DNA of 64,000 nt from Micromonospora wenchangensis. Its GTDB lineage: Bacteria; Actinomycetota; Actinomycetes; Mycobacteriales; Micromonosporaceae. A program made the position numbers and the translations under genes. Below, in pieces: positions 53,333-62,562 of the stretch; within the stretch, counting starts at the first letter, position 1; every line of letters begins with the position of its first letter. The stretch is taken from assembly GCF_002210435.1 (NCBI RefSeq), contig NZ_MZMV01000014.1, positions 1 through 64,000 of the forward strand, written 5' to 3'. The notes beneath the pieces are model-generated. The model was not told the DNA's origin and ran no database searches. It worked only from the letters and a program-made list of their open reading frames with translations.

Positions 53333-54727
53333 GTGGCTACCCTCTCCTCGCTCCGCCGCAGATCGGTGGCGGCCTTCAGCGTGGCGGCCGTCGCGGGCGT
53401 CACCGCCGCCGGCGTGGTCCTCGCCGGTGGCACCGCCTCCGCCGGGACGATATCCGGACCGCTCTACCGCGACCCGACGACGGCCGTCGTCCGCTGGGTC
53501 GCCGCCAACCCCGGCGACTCGCGGGTCGGCGTCATCCGTGACAAGATCGCCAGCCAGCCGCAGGCCCGGTGGTTCGCCAACTTCAACCCGTCGACCGCGC
53601 AGTCCGAGGCCGCGTCGTTCGTCGGTGCCGCCAACTCCGCGGGGCAGATCCCGGTGCTCTCGATCTACGAGATCACCAACCGGGACTGCGGTGGGGCCAG
53701 CGCCGGTGGCGCGCCCGACCTCAACCAGTACCAGACCTGGGTGTCGAACTTCGCCCGGGGGCTGGGCAACCAGACGGTCATCATCATCCTGGAGACCGAC
53801 TCGCTCGCCCTGCTGACCTGCCTGAACAGCAACGAGATCAACGCCCGTAACCAGGCGATCTCGACGGCCACCCGGACCCTCAAGGCGGCCAACCCCAACG
53901 CCAAGGTCTACCTCGACGGCGGCCACTCCACCTGGAACAGCGCCAACGAGACGGCCAACCGCCTGCGGGCGGCCGGCGTGCAGTACGCCGACGGCTTCTT
54001 CACCAACGTGTCGAACTTCAACCCCACCTCCAGTGAGGCGAACTTCGGCCGGAACGTCATCTCCGCCCTCAACGGCATGGGCATCTCGGGCAAGCGCCAG
54101 GTCATCGACACCAGCCGCAACGGCGGTGCCAGCGGTGACTGGTGTGGCGACGACAACACCGACCGCCGCATCGGGCAGTACCCGACGACCAACACCGGCG
54201 ACAACAACATCGACGCGTACCTCTGGGTGAAGCCGCCGGGCGAGGCCGACGGCTGCCGCTACACCGCCGGTTCCTTCCAGCCGGACCTGGCCTTCAGCCT
54301 GGCCAACGGCGCACCCAACCCGCCGGTGACGACCCCGCCGACCACCGCGCCGCCCACCACCGCCCCGCCGACGACCCCGCCGCCCACCACGGCTCCGCCG
54401 ACCACGGCTCCCCCCACCACGCCGCCGCCGGCCGGCAACGGCTGCACCGCGTCGGTGGTGGTCAACCAGTGGAACGGCGGCTTCACGGCGAGCGTTACGG
54501 TCACCGCCGGTGACAGCGCCCTCAACGGCTGGAACGTCAGCATCAGCCTGCCCGGCGGTGCCAGCGTCACCAGTACCTGGAGCGCACAGTCCAGCGGCAC
54601 CAGCGGGACCGTCCGGTTCACCAACGTGAGCTACAACGGGCAGGTCGGCGCCCGGCAGTCGACCAACTTCGGCTTCCAGGGCACCGGCACCGGCCCCGGT
54701 GCCACGGCCACCTGCACGGCCAACTGA
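53333..54727 (+). CDS. Secreted GH6 cellulase with CBM2
   Basis: A 464-aa secreted enzyme. Signal peptide residues 1-37 (GTASA). The GH6 domain (about 40-328) contains D118 in NRDCGG, the general-acid aspartate D156 in IIILETDSLALL and D259 in QVIDTSRNGG, matching bacterial GH6 endoglucanases. A Thr/Pro linker (about 330-366) leads to a family 2 cellulose-binding module (C371 to the terminal ATCTAN; NQWNGGFTASVTVTAG). It cuts beta-1,4-glucan by inversion. The domain is of the short endoglucanase size rather than the longer exo type. GTG start 9 bases after AGGAGG. Operator and terminator flank it, so it is monocistronic. Confidence 0.94.
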   Translation: MATLSSLRRRSVAAFSVAAVAGVTAAGVVLAGGTASAGTISGPLYRDPTTAVVRWVAANPGDSRVGVIRDKIASQPQARWFANFNPSTAQSEAASFVGAANSAGQIPVLSIYEITNRDCGGASAGGAPDLNQYQTWVSNFARGLGNQTVIIILETDSLALLTCLNSNEINARNQAISTATRTLKAANPNAKVYLDGGHSTWNSANETANRLRAAGVQYADGFFTNVSNFNPTSSEANFGRNVISALNGMGISGKRQVIDTSRNGGASGDWCGDDNTDRRIGQYPTTNTGDNNIDAYLWVKPPGEADGCRYTAGSFQPDLAFSLANGAPNPPVTTPPTTAPPTTAPPTTPPPTTAPPTTAPPTTPPPAGNGCTASVVVNQWNGGFTASVTVTAGDSALNGWNVSISLPGGASVTSTWSAQSSGTSGTVRFTNVSYNGQVGARQSTNFGFQGTGTGPGATATCTAN

Positions 54728-54739
54728 CCCGGTCCGACG

Positions 54740-54782
54740 GCGACGGCCCGGCGCGGAGCACCCTTCCGCGCCGGGCCGTCGC
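54740..54782 (+). terminator. Hairpin after the cellulase gene
   Basis: Perfect 17-bp arms GCGACGGCCCGGCGCGG and CCGCGCCGGGCCGTCGC with a 9-base loop, 13 bases after the stop. Confidence 0.85.
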
Positions 54783-54830
54783 GCGTCCACCGTCCGCCCG
54801 CTCCGGCCCGGCCGCGGGCTAGGCTGGAGA

Positions 54831-55259
54831 GTGGACCTCAGACACCAGGAAATCTTCCAGCGGTACGTCTACGCCGGTGCGGTCACCCGGAACCCGGACG
54901 CGGTCGCCGCCCTGTTCACCGAGGACGGCGTGTACGACGCGCCGCTCGTTCCCGAAGGTCACCCACTGTACGGCCGCCTGGTCGGGCGGGAGGCGATCCG
55001 GGCCGGGCTCCGCGCGTACCACAGGCAGTTGGCCCGGCCGGGCACGGTGGACACGCGACACTCCACCCACCACCTGCACGACACGGCGGACCCCGACGTG
55101 TTCGTCGCCGAGATCGACGTCGCCGTCGACGAGGCCGACGGAAGGCGTACGACGATGTCGCTCGTGCAGGTGTTCCGGCTCCGCGCCGGGCAGATCGCCC
55201 TGCTGCGCGACTACTTCACCGAGCCACCCACCGGTGCCTCCGGCCGCCACCCGCGCTGA
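54831..55259 (+). CDS. SnoaL/NTF2-like fold protein
   Basis: A 142-aa alpha+beta-barrel protein: YVYAGAVTRNPDAVAALFTEDGVYDAPL, GREAIRAGLRAYHRQ, DVFVAEIDVAV and TMSLVQVFRLRAGQIALLRDYFTEP follow the SnoaL-like pattern. Members range from polyketide cyclases and isomerases to binding proteins, and the substrate is not predictable. The GTG is probably translated leaderless: TAGGCT lies 5 bases upstream, placing the start site at or beside the GTG, although GGAGA also overlaps this gap. Confidence 0.82.
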   Translation: MDLRHQEIFQRYVYAGAVTRNPDAVAALFTEDGVYDAPLVPEGHPLYGRLVGREAIRAGLRAYHRQLARPGTVDTRHSTHHLHDTADPDVFVAEIDVAVDEADGRRTTMSLVQVFRLRAGQIALLRDYFTEPPTGASGRHPR

Positions 55260-55321
55260 CGTCACCGGCGGCCGGCGACCCCCGCCCCGGCGGGGGCGGA
55301 GGGGACACCGGCCCGGTGGCC

Positions 55322-56095
55322 TCACTTCCGGGCGGTGAGCACGTCGATCTCGCACCCCGGAGCGGCCGGGTCGAAGCCGTGTTCCGTCAGCCAGCGGATC
55401 GTCAGCAGGCTGCGCGCCGACCACCACGCCCGGATGACGTCGACGTCGACCTCGGTGCCGTAGCCGGCGACGACGTCACCCAGGTGCTCCTCGTGACCGA
55501 GCGTCAGGATGGCGAGGTCGTACAGGGCGTCGCCGGGGCCCGCCTCGGACCAGTCGAGCACGCCGGTGACCTCGTCGTGCTCGACGAACACGTGCGCGGT
55601 CTGCAGGTCGCCGTGCATGAACACCGGGGTCCACGGCCGCAACGCGGCCTCGGCGACCCGACGGTTACGGGCGACCAGATCGGCGGGGAGGACGCCGTTC
55701 GTGACGAGCCACCGGCACTCCCCGTCGAGGCGTGCCGCCAGGTCGTCGAGGTGACGACCGGGCCAGGGCGGCAGCGGGGCGTCGTGCAGCGTGCGTACGG
55801 CGGCACCGGCCGCGGCCCACGCGGCCGGCGACGCGGTCGACGGTTCGCCGAGCTGCCCGAGTGGCCGCCCGGGAAGGGCGGCGAGCGCGAGTACGGGCGG
55901 CCTGTGCCACCGGATCTCCGGCGTGGGGACCGGTGCCAGCGCCATCGCCTCGACCTCGACGGCGGTGCGCGTCGGATCGGCGTCGATCTTGACGAACAGG
56001 TCGCCGACGCGCAGGGTCGCGCGTTCCTGATGGGCGACGACCACCTCGACCCCTGCCACGCCGGTCAGTCTCGCGTAGACATCCGTCGACGTCAC
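55322..56095 (-). CDS. Aminoglycoside phosphotransferase-like kinase
   Basis: A 257-aa APH/choline-kinase-fold protein. RATLRVGDLFVKIDAD carries the ATP-binding lysine. The catalytic loop is FMHGDLQTAHVF and the metal site DWSEAGPGDALYDLA. The asparagine normally found five residues after HGD is replaced by histidine here, as in some actinobacterial relatives. The substrate could be an antibiotic, sugar or amino alcohol; resistance should not be assumed. GTG start with no good ribosome site. It lies 31 bases downstream of the quinone oxidoreductase-like gene and may be co-transcribed. Confidence 0.82.
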   Translation of the reverse strand: MTSTDVYARLTGVAGVEVVVAHQERATLRVGDLFVKIDADPTRTAVEVEAMALAPVPTPEIRWHRPPVLALAALPGRPLGQLGEPSTASPAAWAAAGAAVRTLHDAPLPPWPGRHLDDLAARLDGECRWLVTNGVLPADLVARNRRVAEAALRPWTPVFMHGDLQTAHVFVEHDEVTGVLDWSEAGPGDALYDLAILTLGHEEHLGDVVAGYGTEVDVDVIRAWWSARSLLTIRWLTEHGFDPAAPGCEIDVLTARK

Positions 56096-56126
56096 CTGGT
56101 TTGTGCCGCCGGCAGGACGGTCGCCC

Positions 56127-57065
56127 TCAGGCCGTGAGGACGACCGTCTTGCCGGGCAGCTCACCCGCGCCGGCCCGGGCGTGCAGCGCGGGCAGCTCGG
56201 CAAGCGTCACCCGCTGGGCCACCTCGACGTGCAACTCGCCGGTGCCCACCCGCGCCGCCAGGTCGGCGAGCTGGTCGGCGTCGCTGCGGACGAACAGGTC
56301 GATGCCGCGTACGCCACGCGCCCCGTCGGAGGGGGCGGGCATCCAGACGGTGGTGTTGACCAGCGTCCCACCGTCACGGATCAGCGTGACCAGGGCGGCG
56401 AGCTGCTCCGGGGCGACCGGGGCGAGGTTGAGCACCAGGTCGACCGGCTCGGTCACCGCCGCCGTCACGTCGGTGCTGGTGTGGTCGACCACCTCGTCGG
56501 CCCCGGCGGCCCGGACCCGGTCGGCGCTGCGGGGGCTGGCCGTGGCGATCACCCGGGCACCGGCCTCCTTCGCCAACTGCACGGCGTATCCGCCGACCGC
56601 ACCGCCGGCCCCGTTGACCAGCACCCGCTGGCCGGCGGTCAGCCTGCCGTGGTCGAACAACGCCTGCCACGCCGTCAGCCCCACCAGTGGCAGCGCCGCC
56701 GCATCGGCCAACGGGATGTTCCCCGGCGCCCCGGTCAGGATCTCCGCCGGCGCGATCACGTACTCCGCCGCCGCCCCGGTCCCCGTCATCGGCAGGAAGC
56801 CGATGACCCGGTCACCGACCGCGAAGTCGGTCACCCCGGGACCGACCGCGTCGACCGTGCCGGCGACGTCGAGGCCGGGAGTGTGGGGCAGCTCGACCGG
56901 GATCGGGCCCTGCATGAAGCCCGCGCGGATGTTGCCGTCGACACCGTTGAACGACGTCGCGGCGACCCGGATGCGGACCTGACCGACACCGGGGACGGGC
57001 TGCTCGACGTCCTCGTAGCGGAGCACCTCGGGGCCGCCGAACTCGTGAAAACGCACTGCCTTCAT
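56127..57065 (-). CDS. Zinc-independent quinone oxidoreductase-like protein (MDR family)
   Basis: A 312-aa medium-chain reductase: MKAVRFHEFGGPEVLRYEDV at the start, GLDVAGTVDAVGPGVTDFAVGDRV, and the NADPH-binding VLVNGAGGAVGGYAVQLAK. Structural-zinc cysteines are absent, as in quinone reductases. It probably reduces quinones or enones with NADPH. The two downstream-oriented genes on the minus strand are this one and the kinase. An XRE-type regulator gene lies 176 bases upstream on the same strand. Confidence 0.9.
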   Translation of the reverse strand: MKAVRFHEFGGPEVLRYEDVEQPVPGVGQVRIRVAATSFNGVDGNIRAGFMQGPIPVELPHTPGLDVAGTVDAVGPGVTDFAVGDRVIGFLPMTGTGAAAEYVIAPAEILTGAPGNIPLADAAALPLVGLTAWQALFDHGRLTAGQRVLVNGAGGAVGGYAVQLAKEAGARVIATASPRSADRVRAAGADEVVDHTSTDVTAAVTEPVDLVLNLAPVAPEQLAALVTLIRDGGTLVNTTVWMPAPSDGARGVRGIDLFVRSDADQLADLAARVGTGELHVEVAQRVTLAELPALHARAGAGELPGKTVVLTA

Positions 57066-57181
57066 TGCCTGACCTGCTTTCCTGGACGCCGTCGGTGAGC
57101 CTCGGACGTGAAGCGGTGCCGTCGCGGCAGCGCCGCACGGTGCGGAGGCATCCGGCCCGGTGTCACCAGGGTCGCCCGGAG

Positions 57182-57209
57182 GCGGTCGCCGGATCCGCGG
57201 TCGCCGGAT
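57182..57209. repeat. 13-bp direct repeat upstream of the oxidoreductase
   Basis: GCGGTCGCCGGAT occurs at 57182-57194 and again at 57197-57209, a 15-base period, in the 175-base gap between the regulator and the oxidoreductase. It could be an operator for the adjacent regulator; there is no further support. Confidence 0.35.
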
Positions 57210-57240
57210 ACGTCACCCAATCTGGCAGGAGACGGCGCGG

Positions 57241-58095
57241 TCAGCCTGGGCCAGGTTGGCCCACCCTGACGACGGCCGGCTCACCGGCGTCGTCGACGAT
57301 CTCGGCGAGCCGCGCCGCATCGGCCGAACGCGGTGCCGCGGTGAGCATCAGGGCCGCCAGATCGTCACCCGGGATGGTGACCAGGCTGCCGACGAGGGTG
57401 ACGACTCCGCCGTCCGGATGGACGAACGCGGCGCTGCTCTCGTAGGCCGTCACCGGACGCGGCTCCCGCCACAGGGTGTCGAACAGGCCGCTGCGGCTGC
57501 GCATCTCGTCCACCAGCCCGGCGAGGGAGGCGTCGGCCGGGTAACGCAGCACCGCGCTGCGCAGCCGGGCGACGAGGACCGCCTCGTGATCGGTCGCCTC
57601 GGCCGCCGACTGCCGGAAACCACGGAACGGATCGCAGAACGTACGCCAGGCGACGTTCCACTGCCACGGGTCCCCGGTGAGTTCCCAGTGCCCCAGGGCC
57701 AGGAACGCGGTGTTCACGGCGACCAGGTTCATCGCCGCGTCGGAGACGAACATCGGGGTGTCGGTGAACCGCTCCAGCAGCCGCATCGCGCCCGGACCGA
57801 TCTCGTCGGGCACCCGCCCGTCCGCGGCGGCGTACCCGGCCAGCGCGCAGAGCCGCTCGTACTCCGCCCGCCCGACCCGCAGCGCACGGGCGATGGCGTG
57901 CACCACCCCGGCCGACGGATGACTGCGCCCCTGCTCCAACCGGCGTACGTAGTCAGCCGACATGCCCGCCAGCTCGCCGAGTTCCTCCCGCCGCAACCCC
58001 TGCACCCGCCGCCGGCCCACCGGCAGCCCGACCGTCGCCGGCGGCGTGCTCTCCCGCAACTGGCGCACCGCGACGCCGAACTCGTGACGTTCCAC
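57241..58095 (-). CDS. XRE-family regulator with MmyB-like ligand domain
   Basis: A 284-aa regulator. The N-terminal helix-turn-helix (RREELGELAGMSADYVRRLEQGRSHPSAGVVHAIARAL) is followed by an MmyB-like PAS-fold domain (about residues 105-270: FTDTPMFVSDAAMNLVAVNTAFLAL, LRYPADASLAGLVDEM) thought to bind a fatty acid or similar ligand. GTG start with a weak ribosome site. It is upstream of and collinear with the quinone reductase-like gene, the likely target, in the way this family often pairs with short or medium-chain oxidoreductases. Confidence 0.88.
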   Translation of the reverse strand: MERHEFGVAVRQLRESTPPATVGLPVGRRRVQGLRREELGELAGMSADYVRRLEQGRSHPSAGVVHAIARALRVGRAEYERLCALAGYAAADGRVPDEIGPGAMRLLERFTDTPMFVSDAAMNLVAVNTAFLALGHWELTGDPWQWNVAWRTFCDPFRGFRQSAAEATDHEAVLVARLRSAVLRYPADASLAGLVDEMRSRSGLFDTLWREPRPVTAYESSAAFVHPDGGVVTLVGSLVTIPGDDLAALMLTAAPRSADAARLAEIVDDAGEPAVVRVGQPGPG

Positions 58096-58280
58096 GGCAC
58101 CAGTCTGCCCCGACCGGTCAGACCGCAGGTCGCGGGCGGTCCCGGTAGGTGCCCGCGCGACTGCTCCCGTGGGCTACGCCCAGGTCGGTCACCTACCGGG
58201 CGTATGCGGTGCGGTTTCCGGACGTGGTCGATCGCGCCCGGACCGTGTCATGCTGCACGGGCCCCGACGGGAGGACGACG

Positions 58281-59456
58281 ATGGCTGCTGGCGATGCCGT
58301 ACAGGTGCGGCCGACGCGGGGGTCGCTGCGACCGCTGCTGTCCGGGGCGACGCTGATCGCGGTCCTGGCACTGCTGTTCGGGCTGCCGTGGTGGACGTTG
58401 ACGGTGGCGGCGCGGTGGCCGACGCCGGTGCAGGCCGCCGGCACGACCCTGTTCGTCGTCGCGCTCGTCGCGTTCCCCGTACTGATGTATCTCGGGCACG
58501 GCCGCCGGCGGCTGGACGCGGCGGCCCGCGCCGGGGACACCCTGCTCGGCCTGGTGTGGATCCTGTTCGTCTGGGCGCTGATCGGCAACGTGGCCCGGCT
58601 TCCGCTGGCCGCCGCGGGGGTCGCCGATCCGGCGCGGTCCCGGTACGTGGCGGCCGGCGCGGCCGTCGTCGCGGTCGTCCTGGCCGTCTGGGGGTACGCC
58701 GAGGCGATGCGGGTGCCCCGGGTCCGGCGGGTGGACGTCACCATCGACCGGCTGGGAGCCGGCCTCGACGGGGTCCGGGTGGTGCTGCTGACCGACACCC
58801 ACTACGGCCCGATCGACCGGGCCCGCTGGTCCGCCCGCACGATCGAGGTGGTCAACGGCCTGGCCCCCGACATCGTCTGCCACACCGGCGACATCGCCGA
58901 CGGCACGGTCGACCAGCGCCGGGCGCAGGCTGCGCCGCTGGGCACCGTGCAGGCCCGGCTGGCCCGGGTGTACGTGACGGGCAACCACGAGTACTACGGC
59001 CAGGCGCAGGGCTGGGTCGACCACATGCGGGCCCTCGGCTGGGAGCCCCTGCACAACCGGCACCTCGTGGTGGAGCGGGGTGGCGACCGGCTCGTCGTCG
59101 CCGGGGTCGACGACGTCACCGCCGCCTCGTCCGGGGTCGCCGGTCACCGGGCCGACCACGCCGCCGCGCTCGCCGGCACCGACCCGCAGCTGCCCGTGCT
59201 GCTGCTGGCGCACCAGCCGAAGCAGATCGGCGACGCGGTCGCGGCCGGCGTGGATCTGCAACTGTCCGGGCACACCCACGGCGGCCAGATGTGGCCGTTC
59301 CACTACCTGGTCCGGCTCGACCAGCCGGTCGTGCAGGGCCTCAGCCGGCACGGCCGGACCCAGCTCTACACGAGCCGGGGGACCGGCTTCTGGGGTCCGC
59401 CGTTCCGGATCTTCGCGCCGAGCGAGATCACCCTGCTCACCCTGCGGGCGGGTTAG
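58281..59456 (+). CDS. Membrane-anchored metallophosphoesterase
   Basis: A 391-aa protein with four N-terminal membrane helices (about residues 18-130) and a C-terminal calcineurin-like phosphoesterase (about 150-390). The metal-binding motifs are complete: LTDTHYGPID, CHTGDIADG, TGNHEYY, LLLAHQPKQI and SGHTHGGQMWPF. It is similar to YkuE/YaeI-type phosphodiesterases, which act on lipid or nucleotide phosphates. The ATG has GGAGG 6 bases upstream. It lies between two XRE-type regulator genes and its 3' end overlaps the second by 20 bases, tail to tail. Confidence 0.9.
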   Translation: MAAGDAVQVRPTRGSLRPLLSGATLIAVLALLFGLPWWTLTVAARWPTPVQAAGTTLFVVALVAFPVLMYLGHGRRRLDAAARAGDTLLGLVWILFVWALIGNVARLPLAAAGVADPARSRYVAAGAAVVAVVLAVWGYAEAMRVPRVRRVDVTIDRLGAGLDGVRVVLLTDTHYGPIDRARWSARTIEVVNGLAPDIVCHTGDIADGTVDQRRAQAAPLGTVQARLARVYVTGNHEYYGQAQGWVDHMRALGWEPLHNRHLVVERGGDRLVVAGVDDVTAASSGVAGHRADHAAALAGTDPQLPVLLLAHQPKQIGDAVAAGVDLQLSGHTHGGQMWPFHYLVRLDQPVVQGLSRHGRTQLYTSRGTGFWGPPFRIFAPSEITLLTLRAG

Positions 59457-60312
59457 CCTCCAGCCGTAACCGATGGGCGACCCCCGGTCCTCTTCCGGTG
59501 GGGTTCCCGCCGTCGTCGAGTGCGGCCAGCAGGCGCAGCCCGTCCTCGGCGGGGCTTCCCGGCGGTGCCGCCAGGACAATCAGTTCCATGCCCGATTCGT
59601 CAGGAAGGGCGAAGTTCTCCTGGTGCAGTTCGAGCAGTCCGACCAGCGGATGCCGGTAGGCCTTGCGGCCGTGCGTGCGGGCGCGCACGTCCGCGCGGGC
59701 CCAGAGCCGGCGGAAGCGTTCGCTGCCCATTGACAGTTCGCCGATGAGCGAGGCCAGGCGGGGATCGTCGGGGTACTTGCCGGCGGCCAGGCGAAGGTGC
59801 CCCACCACGTCGAGGGTGCACTTCTCCCAGTCCGCGTAGAGGCCCCGCTCGGCTTCGTCGAGGAAGATGTGCCGGGCGGTGTTCAGCCCCGTCGTGCTCC
59901 GGCCGTAGAGGAGTCCCGCGAGGCGGTTGCCGGCGACCACGTCCATCCGGTGGTCCATGATCAGGGCGGGGGCGTCGACGACCAGGTCGAGGACGCGCAG
60001 CAGCTCCGCCCGGGGGCGACCGCCGGGCGACCTGGCGCGACGGCGGCGTTGCCGGGCCAGCCGGTACAGGTGACCGCGTTCGGTCTCGTCGAGTCCGAGG
60101 ACGCGGGCGAGCGCGTCGAGGACCTGTTCCGACGGCTGGGTGGCGCGGCCCTGCTCCAGGCGTACGTAGTAGTCGACGCTGACCCCGGACAGGTGGGCGA
60201 CCTCTTCGCGGCGTAACCCCTCGACGCGGCGTCGGCTGCCGGTCGGGATGCCGGCGACCGACGGGTCGACCCGGGAACGCCTGGTACGCAGGAAGCCCGC
60301 GAGATCGTCCAT
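59437..60312 (-). CDS. XRE-family regulator with MmyB-like ligand domain
   Basis: A 291-aa paralogue of the regulator at 57241-58095. HTH: RREEVAHLSGVSVDYYVRLEQGRATQPSEQVLDALARVL. MmyB-like domain: LVVDAPALIMDHRMDVVAGNRLAGLLYG, HLRLAAGKYPDDPRLASLIGELS. The C-terminus ends in a segment (ESGMELIVLAAPPGSPAEDGLRLLAAL) probably closing the ligand fold. The start is the ATG at 60312. It is divergent from an NAD(P)H-dependent reductase gene across 145 bases, the arrangement of an autoregulated ligand-induced pair. Confidence 0.9.
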   Translation of the reverse strand: MDDLAGFLRTRRSRVDPSVAGIPTGSRRRVEGLRREEVAHLSGVSVDYYVRLEQGRATQPSEQVLDALARVLGLDETERGHLYRLARQRRRRARSPGGRPRAELLRVLDLVVDAPALIMDHRMDVVAGNRLAGLLYGRSTTGLNTARHIFLDEAERGLYADWEKCTLDVVGHLRLAAGKYPDDPRLASLIGELSMGSERFRRLWARADVRARTHGRKAYRHPLVGLLELHQENFALPDESGMELIVLAAPPGSPAEDGLRLLAALDDGGNPTGRGPGVAHRLRLEANPPAG

Positions 60313-60457
60313 GGCCTGAAGTATCGCTCGGGGTGACAGGCGTGCGGGTGGCCCTGCCGGTACCAGGAACTCCGGTCCGACGGAACGCGCGCCCCTGAAC
60401 GGCGCGGTCCCGGCCGCCGAGCATGGGTGGCGACACACGTCGTCGAAGGGACCAGCC

Positions 60458-61237
60458 ATGAAGACGCTCATCGTGTACGCCCACCCGGAGCCGCGTTCGC
60501 TGAACGGCTCGCTGAAGGACGTCGCGGTGTCCACCCTTGAGGCCGCCGGTCACGAGGTGCGGGTGAGTGACCTGTACGCGATGAACTGGAAGGCCGTCGT
60601 GGACGCGGCCGACTTCGGCGGGTACGCCACCGGCCCGCTGCGGGTGGTACCGAGTTCGGGTGGGGCGTACGACGCCGGCGCGCTCACCCCCGACGTGACG
60701 GCCGAGCAGGAGAAACTGCTCTGGGCCGACACGGTGATCCTCCAGTTCCCGATGTGGTGGTACACGATGCCGGCCATCCTCAAGGGCTGGGTGGACCGGG
60801 TGTTCTCCTTCCACTTCGCCTACGGCGTGGGCGTGCACGACGAGACCCGCTACGGCGAGCGTTTCGGCGAGGGAACACTGCTCGGCCGGCGGGCGATCCT
60901 CTCGGTGACCGTCGGCGGCCCGCAGTCGCACTACACCGACCGCGGGATCAACGGCCCGATCGAGGATCTGCTGTTCCCGATCCACCACGGGATCCTCTAC
61001 TACCCGGGTATGGAGGTGCTGCCGCCGTTCGTGCTGTACGGCGCCGACCGGATCTCCGGCGGCGAGTTCGAGGACGCCGCGAAAAGGTGGAAGGAGCGGT
61101 TGCTGACGCTGGAGACGACCGCGCCCATCGCGTTCCGGCGGCAGAACTCCGGCGACTACGAGATCCCGTCACTACGGCTGAAGGAGGGCCTGGAGGCTCC
61201 TGGCCGTGCGGGTTTCCGCCTGCACGTGCGCGATTAG
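60458..61237 (+). CDS. NAD(P)H-dependent flavodoxin-like oxidoreductase (NQO1/MdaB type)
   Basis: A 259-aa flavoenzyme: KTLIVYAHPEPRSLNGSLKD is the FMN/FAD phosphate loop, LQFPMWWYTMPAILKGWVDRVF the signature of the NQO1/ribosyldihydronicotinamide dehydrogenase family, and TVGGPQSHYTDRGINGPIEDLL the flavin-contacting loop. It reduces quinones by two electrons, limiting redox cycling. AAGGGA lies 7 bases before the ATG. It is divergent from the XRE regulator gene, its probable controller. Confidence 0.92.
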   Translation: MKTLIVYAHPEPRSLNGSLKDVAVSTLEAAGHEVRVSDLYAMNWKAVVDAADFGGYATGPLRVVPSSGGAYDAGALTPDVTAEQEKLLWADTVILQFPMWWYTMPAILKGWVDRVFSFHFAYGVGVHDETRYGERFGEGTLLGRRAILSVTVGGPQSHYTDRGINGPIEDLLFPIHHGILYYPGMEVLPPFVLYGADRISGGEFEDAAKRWKERLLTLETTAPIAFRRQNSGDYEIPSLRLKEGLEAPGRAGFRLHVRD

Positions 61238-61299
61238 CCGCCCGTGCTGAGGCACCGTGGAGTAGTGGCGGAGGGGCGAACGCTCTCCTGTGGGTGAGG

Positions 61300-62562
61300 T
61301 CAGTCTGCTGTCGGGGCGGGTGCCTGCCACAGGGTGCTGACCGGCATTGCGCGGAGTCTGTCGCCGAACGGCAGCGTGGAGGTTCCGGTGTAGAGGACGA
61401 TGCCGGCGATGAAGTCGTCACCGAGGCGGTCGGCGAGTCGGCGTAGCCCGCGGAAGTCCTCGGGCCCGATGGTGGTGGCTGCTTTGACTTCGATCCCGAC
61501 TACCTGGCCGGATCTGTTTTCGAGCACCGCGTCGACTTCGTACCTGCTCTGGTCGCGGTAGTGGGACAGGTCGACGGGCTGCTCGGACCAGGTGAGCTGC
61601 CGGGACAGCTCGGACAGGACGAATGATTCGAGCAGCGGGCCGAACGGTGCGCCCGGCCGTAGTAGTGCCCGGGCGTCGGTCGCGATCTCGTTGGCGGCGA
61701 TGCCCGAATCGACGAAGATCAGTTTCGATGCGGCGGTGGCCCGGGTGCCCAGGTTGCGGGACCAGCCCGGGATCCGCTTGATCAGGAAGATCTCTTCCAG
61801 GGCCTGGAGGTAGCGGGCGATCGTCGGTCGACTGAGCCCGAGGGTGGATTCGAGGGAGTTGGCGGCGATGATGGTCGCGGACCTGGCCGCGAGCAGGCGT
61901 ACCAGTTTGCGTAGCTCGCCCTTGTGCTGGATGTCGGACAGTTGCCGGACGTCGCGGTCGATGAGCGCCTGGACGTAGGCGTCGAGGAACCGTTGGCGGC
62001 GGCGGGGGTCGGTACGGGTGGTGGCCTCGGGTAGGCCGCCGCGCACTATCCTGGCCGCATAGTCGGCGCGGGTCACCTCCGACTCGTGTCGCAGGTCCGG
62101 GCCGAGCGTGAAGACGGCGTCGATGAATCCGTCCGGCTCGGCATCGAGTTCTCCCTGGGAGAACGGCCAGAGTTCCACGGTCTCCATCCGGCCGGGCAAC
62201 GCGTCCGGGGCGGCAACCATGCCGAACAACCGAGACGAGCCGGTGAGCAGATACCGGCCCGGACGAGGGTCCTCGTCGACTGCTGCCTTGATGGCCAGCA
62301 GTAGTTCCGGAGCACGCTGGATCTCGTCGATGACCAGGAGTTCGGAGGAGTCCACGAACCCGACCGGGTCGGCGATCGCCGCCGCCCTGTCCTGGGCCCG
62401 ATCAAGATCGCGGCGCTCGGCCAGGCGATCCCCGGCGACGAGGCGGACCAGGGTGCTCTTGCCTGCTTGCCGTGCTCCGGTGATCAAGACGACCCGGGTG
62501 TCCGCCAGAGCAGCGTCGACCTGCGCGGCGGCGCGGCGGGGGACCAGGTGCGGTGTGGGCAC
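61300..62562 (-). CDS. AAA ATPase with DUF4143 domain
   Basis: A 420-aa protein of the archaeal-type ATPase/DUF4143 group. Walker A is ITGARQAGKST, Walker B LLVIDEIQRAPE, with LTGSSRLFG as sensor. A winged helix (NSLESTLGLSRPTIARYLQALEEIFLIKRIPG) and a C-terminal PD-(D/E)xK-like DUF4143 domain follow (RYEVDAVLENRSGQVVGIEVKAATT, which preserves D, E-x-K). The cellular role is unknown; the genes are mobile and patchy. The GTG at 62562 has no ribosome site, but TATCAT lies 6 bases upstream, so it is probably leaderless. It is in the less ordered right-hand region. Confidence 0.85.
   Translation of the reverse strand: MPTPHLVPRRAAAQVDAALADTRVVLITGARQAGKSTLVRLVAGDRLAERRDLDRAQDRAAAIADPVGFVDSSELLVIDEIQRAPELLLAIKAAVDEDPRPGRYLLTGSSRLFGMVAAPDALPGRMETVELWPFSQGELDAEPDGFIDAVFTLGPDLRHESEVTRADYAARIVRGGLPEATTRTDPRRRQRFLDAYVQALIDRDVRQLSDIQHKGELRKLVRLLAARSATIIAANSLESTLGLSRPTIARYLQALEEIFLIKRIPGWSRNLGTRATAASKLIFVDSGIAANEIATDARALLRPGAPFGPLLESFVLSELSRQLTWSEQPVDLSHYRDQSRYEVDAVLENRSGQVVGIEVKAATTIGPEDFRGLRRLADRLGDDFIAGIVLYTGTSTLPFGDRLRAMPVSTLWQAPAPTAD

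Noticed and set aside
55322..56095. Aminoglycoside resistance gene
   Set aside because: The fold fits, but nothing in the sequence or neighbours shows an antibiotic substrate; it was called only as a kinase family member.
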